Positions 34,950 to 44,104 of a stretch of DNA of 64,000 bases are shown here, piece by piece. The number at the start of each line of letters is the position of its first letter. The first letter of the stretch is position 1. The DNA is from Candidatus Rifleibacteriota bacterium (GTDB lineage: Bacteria; Muiribacteriota; Ozemobacteria; Ozemobacterales; Ozemobacteraceae). The position numbers were made by a program, and so were the translations under genes. Below the pieces are notes generated by a model that was given only the letters and a program-made list of their open reading frames with translations, was not told where the DNA came from and did no database searches. The stretch lies in NCBI GenBank assembly GCA_015233155.1, contig JADFYG010000020.1:1-64000 (forward strand), in the 5' to 3' direction.

Positions 34950-35942
34950 CTATTCGCTGGTTTTCTTGAGAATGGAATCCGCCAGCGAAAACTTGTAGGC
35001 CATTCCGGGGAAATCCGGGATCCTGGCTATTTTTTCATCGATAATCCTCGACAATTCCTGTTCCTCTAGTTCCTTCAGATCATCGAAGTTCAAAAGACCA
35101 CCAATGGTTCCAGCCATTTTTGCGCCCTGGTCTGATACACCGTCCGGCGGGCCATAGCAGCCGGTGCATGGCATGTTTGCCGTCGGGCATAAAGCGCCGC
35201 AGCCATCCCGGGTCGCAACTCCCATGCAGAACAAACCTTGTTCCAGGAGACATTTTTCCGTGTCCGGAATGACTTCGTGACAGCGAACCAGACGTTCGAT
35301 TTTCCTGTTCTCATTCTTCTTTCTTGCACATTCGTCGCAGACGCTTTTTGTTCCCGCACCAATAACGCTTCCACGCGGCGGAAGAGGTTTGCCATTTATT
35401 ATGTGCTCGATCACTTCCAGTATCCGGTGGGTTTCCGGAGGACACCCAGGAATGATGTAATCAATCGGAACTGTCTGTGCGAGGGTTCTGACCTGTTCAA
35501 AGAAATCAGGCAATTCAACTTCTCCGCCGGGAACGGTGGTTTTCCCGCCCGGAATGATTCCATCCGGGTTGTCGATTGACGGGTTATTCAGGTAAATTGT
35601 ATCAAAATGATCTTTCCTGGAATGGAAATTCGAGAGGGCCGGAATGCCGCCGCCGGCGGCACAGGCTCCGAAAGCGATCAATAAACCGGATTTTTTCCTC
35701 ATCAGTATTGCCATTTCCTCGTTTTCACGAGTGCGGATCGCTCCGTTAAAAAACGTAATGGCGATGCTTCCATCCGGCATGGCTTCCACATCTTTGCGCT
35801 TCGTATCCATGATGCATGGACAGAAAACCAGGTCAAAATGATTGTCTACCAAAAGAAGTTTTTCATGGAGATTGATCAGCGAGATTTCGCAACCTCCGCA
35901 TGAAGACGCCCAGTAAAAGGCAATTTTGGGTTTACCGATCAT
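34950..35942 (-). CDS. mvhG: [NiFe] hydrogenase small subunit, group 3 (MvhG-like)
   Basis: A 330-residue small subunit with the proximal cluster motif ASSCGGCEISL near residue 13, FGACAAGGG near residue 92, and PGCPPETHRI near residue 166. A ferredoxin-like Cys-rich part follows (VCDECARKK, CMGVATRDGCGALCP, CTGCYGPP). No Tat signal is present, as expected for a cytoplasmic enzyme. AGAGG precedes the ATG. Its upstream region holds a 142-bp repeat with inverted ends. Confidence 0.94.
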   Translation of the reverse strand: MIGKPKIAFYWASSCGGCEISLINLHEKLLLVDNHFDLVFCPCIMDTKRKDVEAMPDGSIAITFFNGAIRTRENEEMAILMRKKSGLLIAFGACAAGGGIPALSNFHSRKDHFDTIYLNNPSIDNPDGIIPGGKTTVPGGEVELPDFFEQVRTLAQTVPIDYIIPGCPPETHRILEVIEHIINGKPLPPRGSVIGAGTKSVCDECARKKNENRKIERLVRCHEVIPDTEKCLLEQGLFCMGVATRDGCGALCPTANMPCTGCYGPPDGVSDQGAKMAGTIGGLLNFDDLKELEEQELSRIIDEKIARIPDFPGMAYKFSLADSILKKTSE

Positions 35943-35978
35943 TACTAGAGCCTCTTAATAGAAGTACGACAGGAATAC

Positions 35979-36120
35979 CACTAAGTTAAGGACACTGAAC
36001 TGAATTTTAACCACAGATGCACACAGATGTACACGGATAAAGCCGGACAAATTCTCAGTTCAACTTGTAGGGACACGGCATGCTGCGTCCAGGAAAACCG
36101 ATTTATGCGTTAACTTAGTG
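35979..36120. repeat. MITE-like 142-bp element with 11-bp inverted ends
   Basis: The ends are CACTAAGTTAA (35979-35989) and TTAACTTAGTG (36110-36120), a perfect inverted pair. Inside are TTTTAACCACAGATG, a dispersed-repeat-like motif, and a half palindrome, GTAGGGACACGGCATGC. A second copy of the end occurs at 39989 and a related TTTTAACCACGGATG at 40125. It carries no gene. The 246-base gap between mvhG and the FtsH-like gene is mostly this element. Confidence 0.6.
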
Positions 36121-36188
36121 AAATTCAAGTATGTCACAATAATATCAGATTAGTATGTCCACCGCACTGTAATAAACGCGCAATGTCC

Positions 36189-38285
36189 TTATTTCCCGAG
36201 CAGTTCGAGAAGATCATTTGAAGAAAGGGTTCTGCGTCTTATCAGCTCATTGGTGAGCCTGTCCAGATCGGCCCGGTGCGCCGTTAGATACCGGCTCGCC
36301 TCCTGCAGAGCATCGGAAAGAAGAAGTTCGATGCGCGGGGAAAGCTGAGGCTGGAAATATGGATCCGGGCGGTCATCGGCCCCGATGAAAGCTCGCGGCG
36401 CCACCGTTCCGCCCATCCCGTATCTGCATGCCATATCAGTTGCGATATGTGTCGCCTGACGCAGATCCGACGAAGCTCCGGTCGATACTTCTCCAAAGAC
36501 CAGCTTTTCCGCGGCGTAACCACCCAGTGAAACCCCGATCTCGCCTTTCAACCGCGTTTCCGTGAAAAAATGATTCTTCCGGGCGGCCTCAGCCTGAACG
36601 AAGCCAAGTGAATCTCCGCCTCCCTCGAGAGTGACTTTTTTAATCTCGTCTTGTCTTCCGGCGCTCTTGTACAAGAGAGCGTGACCACATTCGTGAACAG
36701 CCACGACGCGCTCCTCGTCAGCTGTTAACACCGCAGCACCGGCTTTCTTTTTCAACCATTCGGAAAGAAAAGCCTCATTTGCCGAGTCTGCTCCGGAATT
36801 CACGAGGCGTCGTTTCAAATCCCGAATGAGCGCATTGAGGTGGTCTCCGGTATAGGGGGTGCCCAGATCTGTAGGCCGACTTGTCCAGCCGGCGAGCATG
36901 TCGATATTCGCGGGTGTCAGACCTGTCTCGAAGATACGGTTATACAAATCAAGAATAGCCAGACGGTCATCCCAGTCGGGGTAGGGGATCTCGATCTGTT
37001 CCTCGAAACGCCCTGGCCGTAAAAATGCGGGATCAAGACTCTGGACGAAGTTGGTCGTTCCGATGACAAGTACGAGTTGCTCTTTGCGGAACCCGTCCAT
37101 TTCTGTAAGCAGTTGATTTACCATTGAATGTGAAGCCTGCGAAGCTCCATCACCAAGGTTTCCGGTGCGGGCTCCCGCAATCGAGTCGAGTTCGTCAAAG
37201 ACGATTACGGATGGAGCGGTGGCGCGGGCGCGGGCAAAAAGCCGCCGGATGTTGGCTTCCCCTTCACCAACCCATTTGGACTTCAATTCCGGACCGCTGA
37301 TTATATAGTATGCGGCATTGAGTGCTTCGGCAATTCCCTTCGCGAAAAGTGTTTTTCCGGTGCCGGGGGGGCCGTGGAAGATCATTCCGCGGGGAATGAT
37401 CGACTCGAGACGCTTTATTTGCTTCTCGTCAGAAGTCTGGGTCGCACGGCGCAACAAATCAAGAATATTGTCTTGAATGCGCTTTTTTACGCCTGCATAT
37501 CCGGCAATATCTTTATCGAGGCTGATCGTCGAAAGCGCGGCGCCACCGCACGCCGTATAATCGCGGAGTTCCTGTATATAGCCTTTGAGGCGTTCCGGGG
37601 CGGAGGCGTCGAAATCCGCCTTATGCGAAAAAATGCCCATGATTTCACGGAATCGGACCGGATTCAGACCGGAAACGAATTTGAAAATGGTCATCAGATT
37701 AATCGTGCCTTTGGCAAATTTACACGCTTCGTCCGATGTGATCAGCCCTCCAAGCCGGTTTCGGGCGATACCGAGCATTTCCAGGCGGGCCGGGAAGGCC
37801 TGGGCAATGATCTCCGGAAGCGGAAAATCGGGATCTTCGAATGTAACGAGCAGAAGAAGGGGATTTTCATGAATGATCGTCATGATTTCCCGGGCTTCCT
37901 GTGAAAGGCCGCCTGCAGCTACGGAAGTTACTATATCGAGATATGGCAGGAAGAAAACCTTGCTGGGCTCGGTATTATTGACAAGCGCCCGTAACTGATT
38001 CACGATTCCCGTTACACGCGAAGGGGGCGGGGAACCCTGCAAACCGGTCGCAGAGACGGCATCAGGGCGTCCGTCGATGATCGAGACCGTTTTCCCATCG
38101 GCGGTGAGACGCCGTTTCAAAATCGTCTGAAGATATGGAATGATCTGCTTCTCGCAACGAATCAATACCGACACGTTTTCGCGCAAACGGGCGGACGCAA
38201 GTCGCAGCTGTTCCGCATAGCATGCATCGACGGCGTCAAAGGTGGAAATTTTTCGCGGCAGTTCAGGAATCGGAAGTTCGAGCAT
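36189..38285 (-). CDS. Soluble FtsH-like AAA+ metalloprotease
   Basis: A 698-residue protein. Residues 35-240 look like a degenerate AAA-type domain without Walker motifs (VFFLPYLDIVTS, LLLVTFEDPDF). The active AAA+ domain has Walker A GPPGTGKT (residues 305-312), Walker B IVFDELDS (361-368) and arginine-finger-like FLRPGRFE. The M41 peptidase part has HECGH (531-535) and the third zinc ligand in ASSDLRQAT (Asp607). Unlike FtsH there are no N-terminal membrane helices, so it is probably cytosolic. The ATG at 38285 has GAGGGAGAA upstream. Its start is 15 bases after the stop of the membrane glycosyltransferase-like gene. Confidence 0.88.
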   Translation of the reverse strand: MLELPIPELPRKISTFDAVDACYAEQLRLASARLRENVSVLIRCEKQIIPYLQTILKRRLTADGKTVSIIDGRPDAVSATGLQGSPPPSRVTGIVNQLRALVNNTEPSKVFFLPYLDIVTSVAAGGLSQEAREIMTIIHENPLLLLVTFEDPDFPLPEIIAQAFPARLEMLGIARNRLGGLITSDEACKFAKGTINLMTIFKFVSGLNPVRFREIMGIFSHKADFDASAPERLKGYIQELRDYTACGGAALSTISLDKDIAGYAGVKKRIQDNILDLLRRATQTSDEKQIKRLESIIPRGMIFHGPPGTGKTLFAKGIAEALNAAYYIISGPELKSKWVGEGEANIRRLFARARATAPSVIVFDELDSIAGARTGNLGDGASQASHSMVNQLLTEMDGFRKEQLVLVIGTTNFVQSLDPAFLRPGRFEEQIEIPYPDWDDRLAILDLYNRIFETGLTPANIDMLAGWTSRPTDLGTPYTGDHLNALIRDLKRRLVNSGADSANEAFLSEWLKKKAGAAVLTADEERVVAVHECGHALLYKSAGRQDEIKKVTLEGGGDSLGFVQAEAARKNHFFTETRLKGEIGVSLGGYAAEKLVFGEVSTGASSDLRQATHIATDMACRYGMGGTVAPRAFIGADDRPDPYFQPQLSPRIELLLSDALQEASRYLTAHRADLDRLTNELIRRRTLSSNDLLELLGK

Positions 38286-38299
38286 AATTAGCTTCTCCC

Positions 38300-39928
38300 T
38301 CAATGTTTAATAAAAGTATTCCAGGAAGGCTTTCTTCGATAAATTACGTATTGTTCATCGACCACAATTGCACCCTGAAAGGTTGCCAGTCGCTCAAGAT
38401 GAAAGGAGGACTCCAGGTCTGGAGGGAAGAAATAATTGCAAACGAGAATCGAAGAAGTGGCATTTCGCGTTGCCCATTCCGACCATCGTCCCAGAAATTC
38501 AGCTGATGAAAGGGAACGTAAGCTATCTCCGGTTATCAGCCAATATAGCCAAGTGTCCCGTATTCGTGGCGCGTAAAACGGTAGTTCCAGATATCCTGCC
38601 ACCGAGACCATCTCGGTCGGCCCGTCTCCTGCAAGAGGGGAATTCGACAACCCCTGTTCGCGAATAAAGTCAGCCACTCGGGGAGCTTGCGAGAAGGGGA
38701 TATGCCAATCGATCCAGGCGGCCATCAGAAATGCGATGAGTTGAGCGGTCAAAATGCCAGCCGACAAAGTGCGACGGCGCATCAACAGCCATGAAATACC
38801 GGCAATTTTTTTTCCGGTATTTTGTTCGGGAATTTCTGATTCGAGCCAGAATACCATAACCCACAATACGCCATGAAAGCCCCAATGGCGCACATAGCCC
38901 AGGTAATTCACGTAAAACAGGCTGAACAAACCGACTGTGCTGACTGAAAAAAAACCTGCCAGAATAGGGCGATTTCTGACAGACCCCAGCAATATGCCAA
39001 TCATGAGAAGGGAAAGCGATGCCGCAAGTATGCCGGTCGGGTCAAGCAGATCAAGCGCGTTGGTACACCAGAAATAGGATTCCCATTGTGGAATTGGTAT
39101 CAAGGCTCGCGACAAGGTTCCGAGAACGGCTGTGAATCTTTCCGGATCGAAAGAAGTCTGTACTTTGGGCACATATACCCCTTTGGCGGCCAGGGCAAAT
39201 TGCAGCCCGGCGGAAGCCACTCCCAGAGCGATAATGAGAAAACCGAAAAACTCCCCCTTATCCAGTGGATCGGCTGCGCACCAGCGATCCATAGCCAGCA
39301 TTCCCGCAAAGGCGATAACTATTATCCATGCGAGAACGCTGGTATGAGCGGCTGATAATAACAATAAACCCATGAGCGGCATCTGATGCCTGCGGAATGA
39401 AAACAATGAACAGGCGGCGAACAAAAACAGTATGCCAATTCCATAGTTGCGGCAAATCACCGCATATTCGTAAGCGAGAAAATAACTTCCGGTGAGCAAC
39501 AACTTTGCCGGCCAGCTGAATGGAGCCCGCCACGCCAGGATAAATACAGTTGACGCTGCAATCAGAAGATGAAGAAGCTGCATCCCTGCTATACTTGGGG
39601 AGATATATTTCCAGGCATACAGGATCAGATACCAAAGAGATGGATGGACATCATATGTTGCCAGGTGCCGAACAATCGCCATCGGTGAAGGAAGATAGCG
39701 GGCGATCAACCAGGCGTTTATTTCATCCCGCCAGGGTTCGTGACGACCTGCCAATAACATTTCCAGGAGCAGAAATATCGTGGTTAACAATAAAGCCGGA
39801 AGGATATTTTCCAATCGGCTGGCGGAATTTATGGGGGACCGTGAAACATCTGTTATTTTGATTGGATTGGGAAGGCTTCCTGGTCCGGATATGTTGATTT
39901 CAGGATTAGGACTATCGCTGTGTTCCAA
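38300..39928 (-). CDS. GT39-like integral membrane glycosyltransferase (GT-C fold)
   Basis: A 542-residue protein with about ten membrane helices between residues 45 and 400. After the first helix comes an acidic loop, RHEPWRDEINAWLIAR, with the Asp-Glu pair typical of GT-C/GT39-type transferases that use lipid-linked sugars. A soluble C-terminal part follows (residues 405-542). The acceptor and sugar are unknown. The start is TTG at 39928 with a weak GGA upstream, so a start further in cannot be excluded. It is followed closely by the FtsH-like gene. Confidence 0.75.
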   Translation of the reverse strand: MEHSDSPNPEINISGPGSLPNPIKITDVSRSPINSASRLENILPALLLTTIFLLLEMLLAGRHEPWRDEINAWLIARYLPSPMAIVRHLATYDVHPSLWYLILYAWKYISPSIAGMQLLHLLIAASTVFILAWRAPFSWPAKLLLTGSYFLAYEYAVICRNYGIGILFLFAACSLFSFRRHQMPLMGLLLLSAAHTSVLAWIIVIAFAGMLAMDRWCAADPLDKGEFFGFLIIALGVASAGLQFALAAKGVYVPKVQTSFDPERFTAVLGTLSRALIPIPQWESYFWCTNALDLLDPTGILAASLSLLMIGILLGSVRNRPILAGFFSVSTVGLFSLFYVNYLGYVRHWGFHGVLWVMVFWLESEIPEQNTGKKIAGISWLLMRRRTLSAGILTAQLIAFLMAAWIDWHIPFSQAPRVADFIREQGLSNSPLAGDGPTEMVSVAGYLELPFYAPRIRDTWLYWLITGDSLRSLSSAEFLGRWSEWATRNATSSILVCNYFFPPDLESSFHLERLATFQGAIVVDEQYVIYRRKPSWNTFIKH

Positions 39929-40247
39929 AGATCTATTCCGATCCCTCCGTTATTTATCCTGGGGGATCATAATATCACGGGAGAATGCCACTAAGTTAAT
40001 ACTACAACAGCACTTTGTTTTTCTCATGAGAGGCCCAAAGCTCACGGAGCAGATTTATAAAGAAGACGATGACGGATTTGCCGTTATAGTATTAAGGAAA
40101 TCCGAAACTATTTTATTTTGAGTTTTAACCACGGATGAACACCAAGAGTTCATCCGCAGATGACGCAGATTCCCGCAGATGGGATTTGGCCCGATATTTC
40201 AATCTGAGAGAATCTGTGAAATCTGCGGATGTATCAGACTTGCGACA
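39929..40247. other. Intergenic region with repeat end and long hairpin
   Basis: This 319-base gap holds no supported gene. It contains one copy of the CACTAAGTTAA repeat end (39989-39999), a 31-codon open frame at 40026-40121, a TTTTAACCACGGATG motif near 40125, and a hairpin with arms 40151-40172 and 40210-40231 (CATCCGCAGAT opposite ATCTGCGGATG). The hairpin lies downstream of the YncE-like gene and might help end its transcript, although no T-run follows. Confidence 0.6.
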
Positions 40248-41288
40248 TTATTTTAACGGTTCAACATCCAGGATGACAAATGTCCCGGGTTTAATGGAGG
40301 GACGAGGTTTGGGATGTTCGGTTGTCGGTGCAGGTGGCGGTCCGAATTCAGCGGTCGGCAGGAAAATATGATGGGTCTTCGTATCAACCGCCAATGTTCG
40401 GGCGCCTTTCTGGGTCGTTACTGTTTCCAACACACTGAATTTATCCTTGCCCTCTTCCTGAACAACTGTGAGGGTGCCATCTCCGTTGGAACTGTAAGCC
40501 CGCTTCTTTTCGGGATCAAACGCCACGCCATCAACATGTTCTCCAACCGGCAGGGTGGTTATGACTTTTCCGGTCTTTGAATCAATGACAACCATCATTT
40601 TATTGTTGCAGCCGGCGAACAAACGATTGTTTTCCTTGTCAATTGCCAATCCGGTGGGTTCTTCGCCAGGGGCAATCGGCCACTTCTGCTCAACCTTCAT
40701 GGTCTTTGCATTGATTACATCGATCATGCTTTTATCTTCAAGATTGACGAAAACGGTTCCATTCTCGTCGGATACCGGAAGTTCCGGTTTTCCGTCCAGA
40801 GCGATGGTTGAAGTGACCTTGTTCGTATTGGCATCAATGACAGTGGCGTTAGAACTTTTGCCATTAAAAACGAAAACCTGATGAGAAAAGGAATCATACA
40901 GAATTGCATCGGGATTCTGCCCCGTTACGGCCACGCTGGCCAGAATCTTCAGCGATTCCAGATCAAAGATCGCTACGGTTGAATCCTTGCCGCAGGTGAT
41001 GAATCCTTTTTTTAGATCGCTGGCGATGGCGATTGCGTGAACACCGTTAGTATTTGGGATTGTTCCTACGACTTTTCCCGCTTTGGTGTCGATCACCTGA
41101 ACCATGGTGCTGTGCGACATATATAATCTCCCGCTGGTTTCATCGACTGCAAGCAGGTCCCATCCGCCCTCACCATCCACTGAAATTCGATTGGCGATCT
41201 TATATTGCGATGAAGCCGTTTGAGCCTGACCTGCATTGGTAAGGCAAAGAAGAGAGAGACAACAAAGTGCTAACACTGATTTTCGCAT
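40248..41288 (-). CDS. Exported YncE-like beta-propeller protein
   Basis: A 346-residue protein with a signal peptide (SVLALCCLSLLCLTNAGQA). The body has seven propeller-like repeats of the YncE type, each with a VxVIDxxTxKV strand (VQVIDTKAGKVV, ATVIDANTNKVT, MVVIDSKTGKVI) and a YVTN/IAI-type turn. Such proteins bind ligands or other proteins in the periplasm; the function is not known. GGAG lies just before the ATG at 41288. It follows the APP1-type phosphatase gene by 25 bases and is probably in the same operon. Confidence 0.85.
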   Translation of the reverse strand: MRKSVLALCCLSLLCLTNAGQAQTASSQYKIANRISVDGEGGWDLLAVDETSGRLYMSHSTMVQVIDTKAGKVVGTIPNTNGVHAIAIASDLKKGFITCGKDSTVAIFDLESLKILASVAVTGQNPDAILYDSFSHQVFVFNGKSSNATVIDANTNKVTSTIALDGKPELPVSDENGTVFVNLEDKSMIDVINAKTMKVEQKWPIAPGEEPTGLAIDKENNRLFAGCNNKMMVVIDSKTGKVITTLPVGEHVDGVAFDPEKKRAYSSNGDGTLTVVQEEGKDKFSVLETVTTQKGARTLAVDTKTHHIFLPTAEFGPPPAPTTEHPKPRPSIKPGTFVILDVEPLK

Positions 41289-41313
41289 TTTTACTCCGTT
41301 CAAATAAAATATT

Positions 41314-42360
41314 CTACTGTATTAAACCCAGTTGCTGAAGGGCTGCAGTAAGGATATCAGGGTTATCCCAGAGAATGAAAGGCACTTCTTTCTTCAGCTG
41401 GGAATATCGAGGACTGTCGCTGTCTTGGAGCGTAACCTTGTGAATGATGGCAACTCGAACATGCCCGGGGTATGTTTCCACGATTTTTTGAAAGGTTTCC
41501 GGATCTTTTTCTCCCGAATCTCCAAGGAGAATTATCGGGAGATCTGGGTAAGAACGGAAAAGTGCCGCTAATTTTGTAAGCTTATATTCCTGAATATCGG
41601 CTGGATCTTTATCCTGACTGGTTTTGTGGAGGAGACGGTCCCAGATATCTTCTTTTATCCCAAGCCGGCGAAGAATTGAAGTATGCGAGGGAAATTGATT
41701 AATCTGGAAAAAACCTTCCAGGCGCGGAGCAAGATAAATGGGAGAACCGGAGAGGAACACCAGAAGATTCGTCGGTTCACTCGCGGTGCCACCCGCAAGT
41801 TTTCGGTAAATATCCGGAGTGCCGGGTACCGGCTTCCTGTTTTTCCAGTTCAGGAAAAATGTGTTTTTAAGGGCCTGCCATTTTTCAAGAACCTGAGTTA
41901 CCAGAACTGTATCATCAATGTCGCTGATGATAAGAAAATTCGGTTTCACAGGAAGTTGAACAGGAAGTTTTTCAACAAATTCCGGATACGAAGCGGCGGC
42001 CGAAAATACGATTTTATCACCGAGTTTCAGTTCCGAAGCCATTGATGCCGGAATATTGTAATCAAAATCGCCGATATTATCTGTTTTCATCTGCAGAGTT
42101 AAGTTTCCGAAGCTGATCTGAAAAGAAAATAATTTCGAGCGATGCTTGAAGAATTCGGCAAAACGCTTATTGATAAGAGGTTCTTTATAATCCTCGTCCC
42201 AGATGATTCTCCCGAAAAGGGTCATTTGCCCATCGGGCAGAGGTAATGATCCCGAATACAATAGCCTCGGAACCTCTTTTTCATCCTGCTGATTACATTG
42301 TCCTGGAGTCTGAATGAGAACGAGTATCAGGATCAGGCAAAAGAGAAAACCTTTTTTCAT
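41314..42360 (-). CDS. Exported APP1-type (DUF2183) phosphatase
   Basis: A 348-residue protein with a signal peptide (residues 1-22) and an N-terminal beta-rich domain. The C-terminal HAD-like catalytic domain has DIDDT (Asp147, Asp149), FLSGSP near residue 203, and GDSGEKDPE near residue 283. These are the motifs of the APP1 phosphatidate phosphatase catalytic domain. The substrate is probably a phospholipid head group or a similar phosphate ester. It is divergent from the C39-like protease gene, with 173 bases between them. Confidence 0.88.
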   Translation of the reverse strand: MKKGFLFCLILILVLIQTPGQCNQQDEKEVPRLLYSGSLPLPDGQMTLFGRIIWDEDYKEPLINKRFAEFFKHRSKLFSFQISFGNLTLQMKTDNIGDFDYNIPASMASELKLGDKIVFSAAASYPEFVEKLPVQLPVKPNFLIISDIDDTVLVTQVLEKWQALKNTFFLNWKNRKPVPGTPDIYRKLAGGTASEPTNLLVFLSGSPIYLAPRLEGFFQINQFPSHTSILRRLGIKEDIWDRLLHKTSQDKDPADIQEYKLTKLAALFRSYPDLPIILLGDSGEKDPETFQKIVETYPGHVRVAIIHKVTLQDSDSPRYSQLKKEVPFILWDNPDILTAALQQLGLIQ

Positions 42361-42472
42361 AGGATAAGGACCTCCCTTTGAAGGCTGGTTACATTTTACA
42401 GGACCAACATGAACGTAAGATGACAGGAGGATTACAGATTTGTCATCTTTCTGTCGATTTGGCCGGGTATAG

Positions 42473-42501
42473 TTGACGCTTTAAGCATTCATCACTAGAA
42501 T
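42473..42501 (+). promoter_or_regulatory. Predicted sigma-70 promoter of the C39-like protease gene
   Basis: TTGACG and TAGAAT, each five of six to consensus, separated by exactly 17 bases, 33 bases before the start codon. The same pair of boxes occurs before the phospholipase D gene at 47683-47711. Confidence 0.6.
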
Positions 42502-42533
42502 AAAGAATACCCATTAGGTCCTGGAGAAAAACA

Positions 42534-43802
42534 ATGAACAACCGAATAAATGTGAAAAAGACCGCTGTGTCTCTTGCGGTTTTATTACTGCTGGCTTTCA
42601 ATACGGCTCTTCAGGCTGATCAAGGCACAACACTCGATCTCCTGCGTCAGAAATATGAGCGTCTATATAACGATTACACGACCAAAATCGGTCAGGTCAC
42701 CCAGGAAACGAGCGTCAAGCTCGCCCAGGAAGTAGCTGACGCGAAACGTATCTATGAAGATGCTCGACGAAAAATATCTGTGCCTGCCAGCAAGACCATC
42801 GAAATTATCGATAAGGGGGCCGACCAGGCTCTTGCAGCCCTGGGGATTACTGCCACCAGCTCCGGGATAGTACCGGTCACTTCGGCCGGGGCGCAGGTCA
42901 GTCTTTCCAAATTCACCCAACCCGGTACAATAAAGGGTGATAACTATTGCGGACAGTTTGCCATGGCGACTATTCTTCACGGCCTGGGGCTCGGAGCTTC
43001 AGCTCAGGATGTCTACAATGAAACTAATCCGCGTGGCATTTTCACGGCACCCCCGACCATTGTCGAATACCTGAATATGCAGGGCGTTCCCGCCAGGGAA
43101 AAGCATCCGGCCTCTCTTGGCGATCTTTGTGCCCGTCTCGATGCCGGCCAGCCTGCGATGGTTCTGGTAAATGCTGACGGAACTCCACACTGGCTCGCCG
43201 TCATCGGCTATCGTGCCGACGCTTCCGGCAAGATTACTCAGATAGAGATTCGCGATTCAGTCTGGGGAGATGGCAAAAACAGCTATATCATGGATGCCGC
43301 CCACTTCCAGGAAATATGGGCGACGCCCCTTGGCACTGGCTTAAAAGGGCAGATGGTGGGTTATCATAATCTCATGATAGATATTCCACCTGTTCAAACC
43401 CCGGTCAAACGCATGCCATGGTACAGCGGAAACTTCTGGACGGCCTCTGAAGACTTGCTTGCAGGTGCATGCAACGACGTTGTAACTGGCTGGAGCACAA
43501 TGTCTCCAACCAGTGTGATCGGGGGCGTTGCAAAGGGTATTCTGGGAATTCCTGGCGCAGCTCTGAGTCTGACTGGCCGCGGACTCCAGATCGGGGGAGA
43601 GAAGCTAGCCGACTGGGGAAGCACTGCCTGGAAGCAGAATGGCGTTCTTAATAAAGTGAGCGGTGGTCTCGCCTTCCTTGGCGGAAAAGTCGGTGAAGGC
43701 ATCGGTGCTGTTGCCCGTGTCGGCGGAGACGTGTTGTCTAGCGGCGCTATGTTGATCGGCAGCGGAATAAAGCAGCTCGGTTGGGTCTTTGCCAAACACT
43801 GA
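42534..43802 (+). CDS. Exported C39-like cysteine peptidase
   Basis: A 422-residue protein with a signal peptide (AVSLAVLLLLAFNTALQA), a coiled coil (residues 35-85) and a papain-like C39_2 domain. The likely catalytic residues are Cys139 (DNYCGQFA), His219 (PHWLAVIGY) and Asp241 (EIRDSVWGD). The C-terminal 130 residues are Gly- and Ala-rich with amphipathic helices and no clear domain. The ATG has GGAG eight bases upstream and a good promoter further up. The substrate is unknown. Confidence 0.82.
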   Translation: MNNRINVKKTAVSLAVLLLLAFNTALQADQGTTLDLLRQKYERLYNDYTTKIGQVTQETSVKLAQEVADAKRIYEDARRKISVPASKTIEIIDKGADQALAALGITATSSGIVPVTSAGAQVSLSKFTQPGTIKGDNYCGQFAMATILHGLGLGASAQDVYNETNPRGIFTAPPTIVEYLNMQGVPAREKHPASLGDLCARLDAGQPAMVLVNADGTPHWLAVIGYRADASGKITQIEIRDSVWGDGKNSYIMDAAHFQEIWATPLGTGLKGQMVGYHNLMIDIPPVQTPVKRMPWYSGNFWTASEDLLAGACNDVVTGWSTMSPTSVIGGVAKGILGIPGAALSLTGRGLQIGGEKLADWGSTAWKQNGVLNKVSGGLAFLGGKVGEGIGAVARVGGDVLSSGAMLIGSGIKQLGWVFAKH

Positions 43803-43823
43803 TCTTTCGCGCCGACAAATCAC

Positions 43824-43997
43824 ATGACTCTGATTATCGGGGGCTACTGTCTTTTTGCCTGTCTATTTCAGGCCTGTGCTCTCGCGTTTATCTGGTTCGA
43901 TATTCGTGCTTGTCACAATCGCATCGGATGGTTATTTCTCACTCTCTTTACCGGCCCTATCGGGCTGTTTCTCTATTTCATCAAAGGACGACGGTAG
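43824..43997 (+). CDS. Small membrane protein, 57 aa (PLDc_N-like)
   Basis: A 57-residue protein with two helices: residues 3-25 and 35-53. The C-terminal pattern NRIGWLFLTLFTGPIGLFLYF followed by KGRR resembles the PLDc_N domain (W...L...GPIG...Y...GR), a membrane hairpin usually fused to phospholipase D or found alone. It begins 21 bases after the protease stop and has no clear ribosome site, so coupled translation is likely if it is expressed. Confidence 0.6.
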   Translation: MTLIIGGYCLFACLFQACALAFIWFDIRACHNRIGWLFLTLFTGPIGLFLYFIKGRR

Positions 43998-44104
43998 ATA
44001 AAGAGGTTGTATTGGTCAGCTCCGTGAAGCACTGGAAGTATTTGTCAGAGGTTCTGCCTGATAGAGCCGGAGATCCCATATCATAACCGATCTCTCGGAT
44101 GTTA

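Noticed and set aside
40026..40121. 31-codon frame resembling the start of a HicB-type antitoxin (KEDDDGFAV)
   Set aside because: Too short, no toxin gene beside it and the match is only a few residues.
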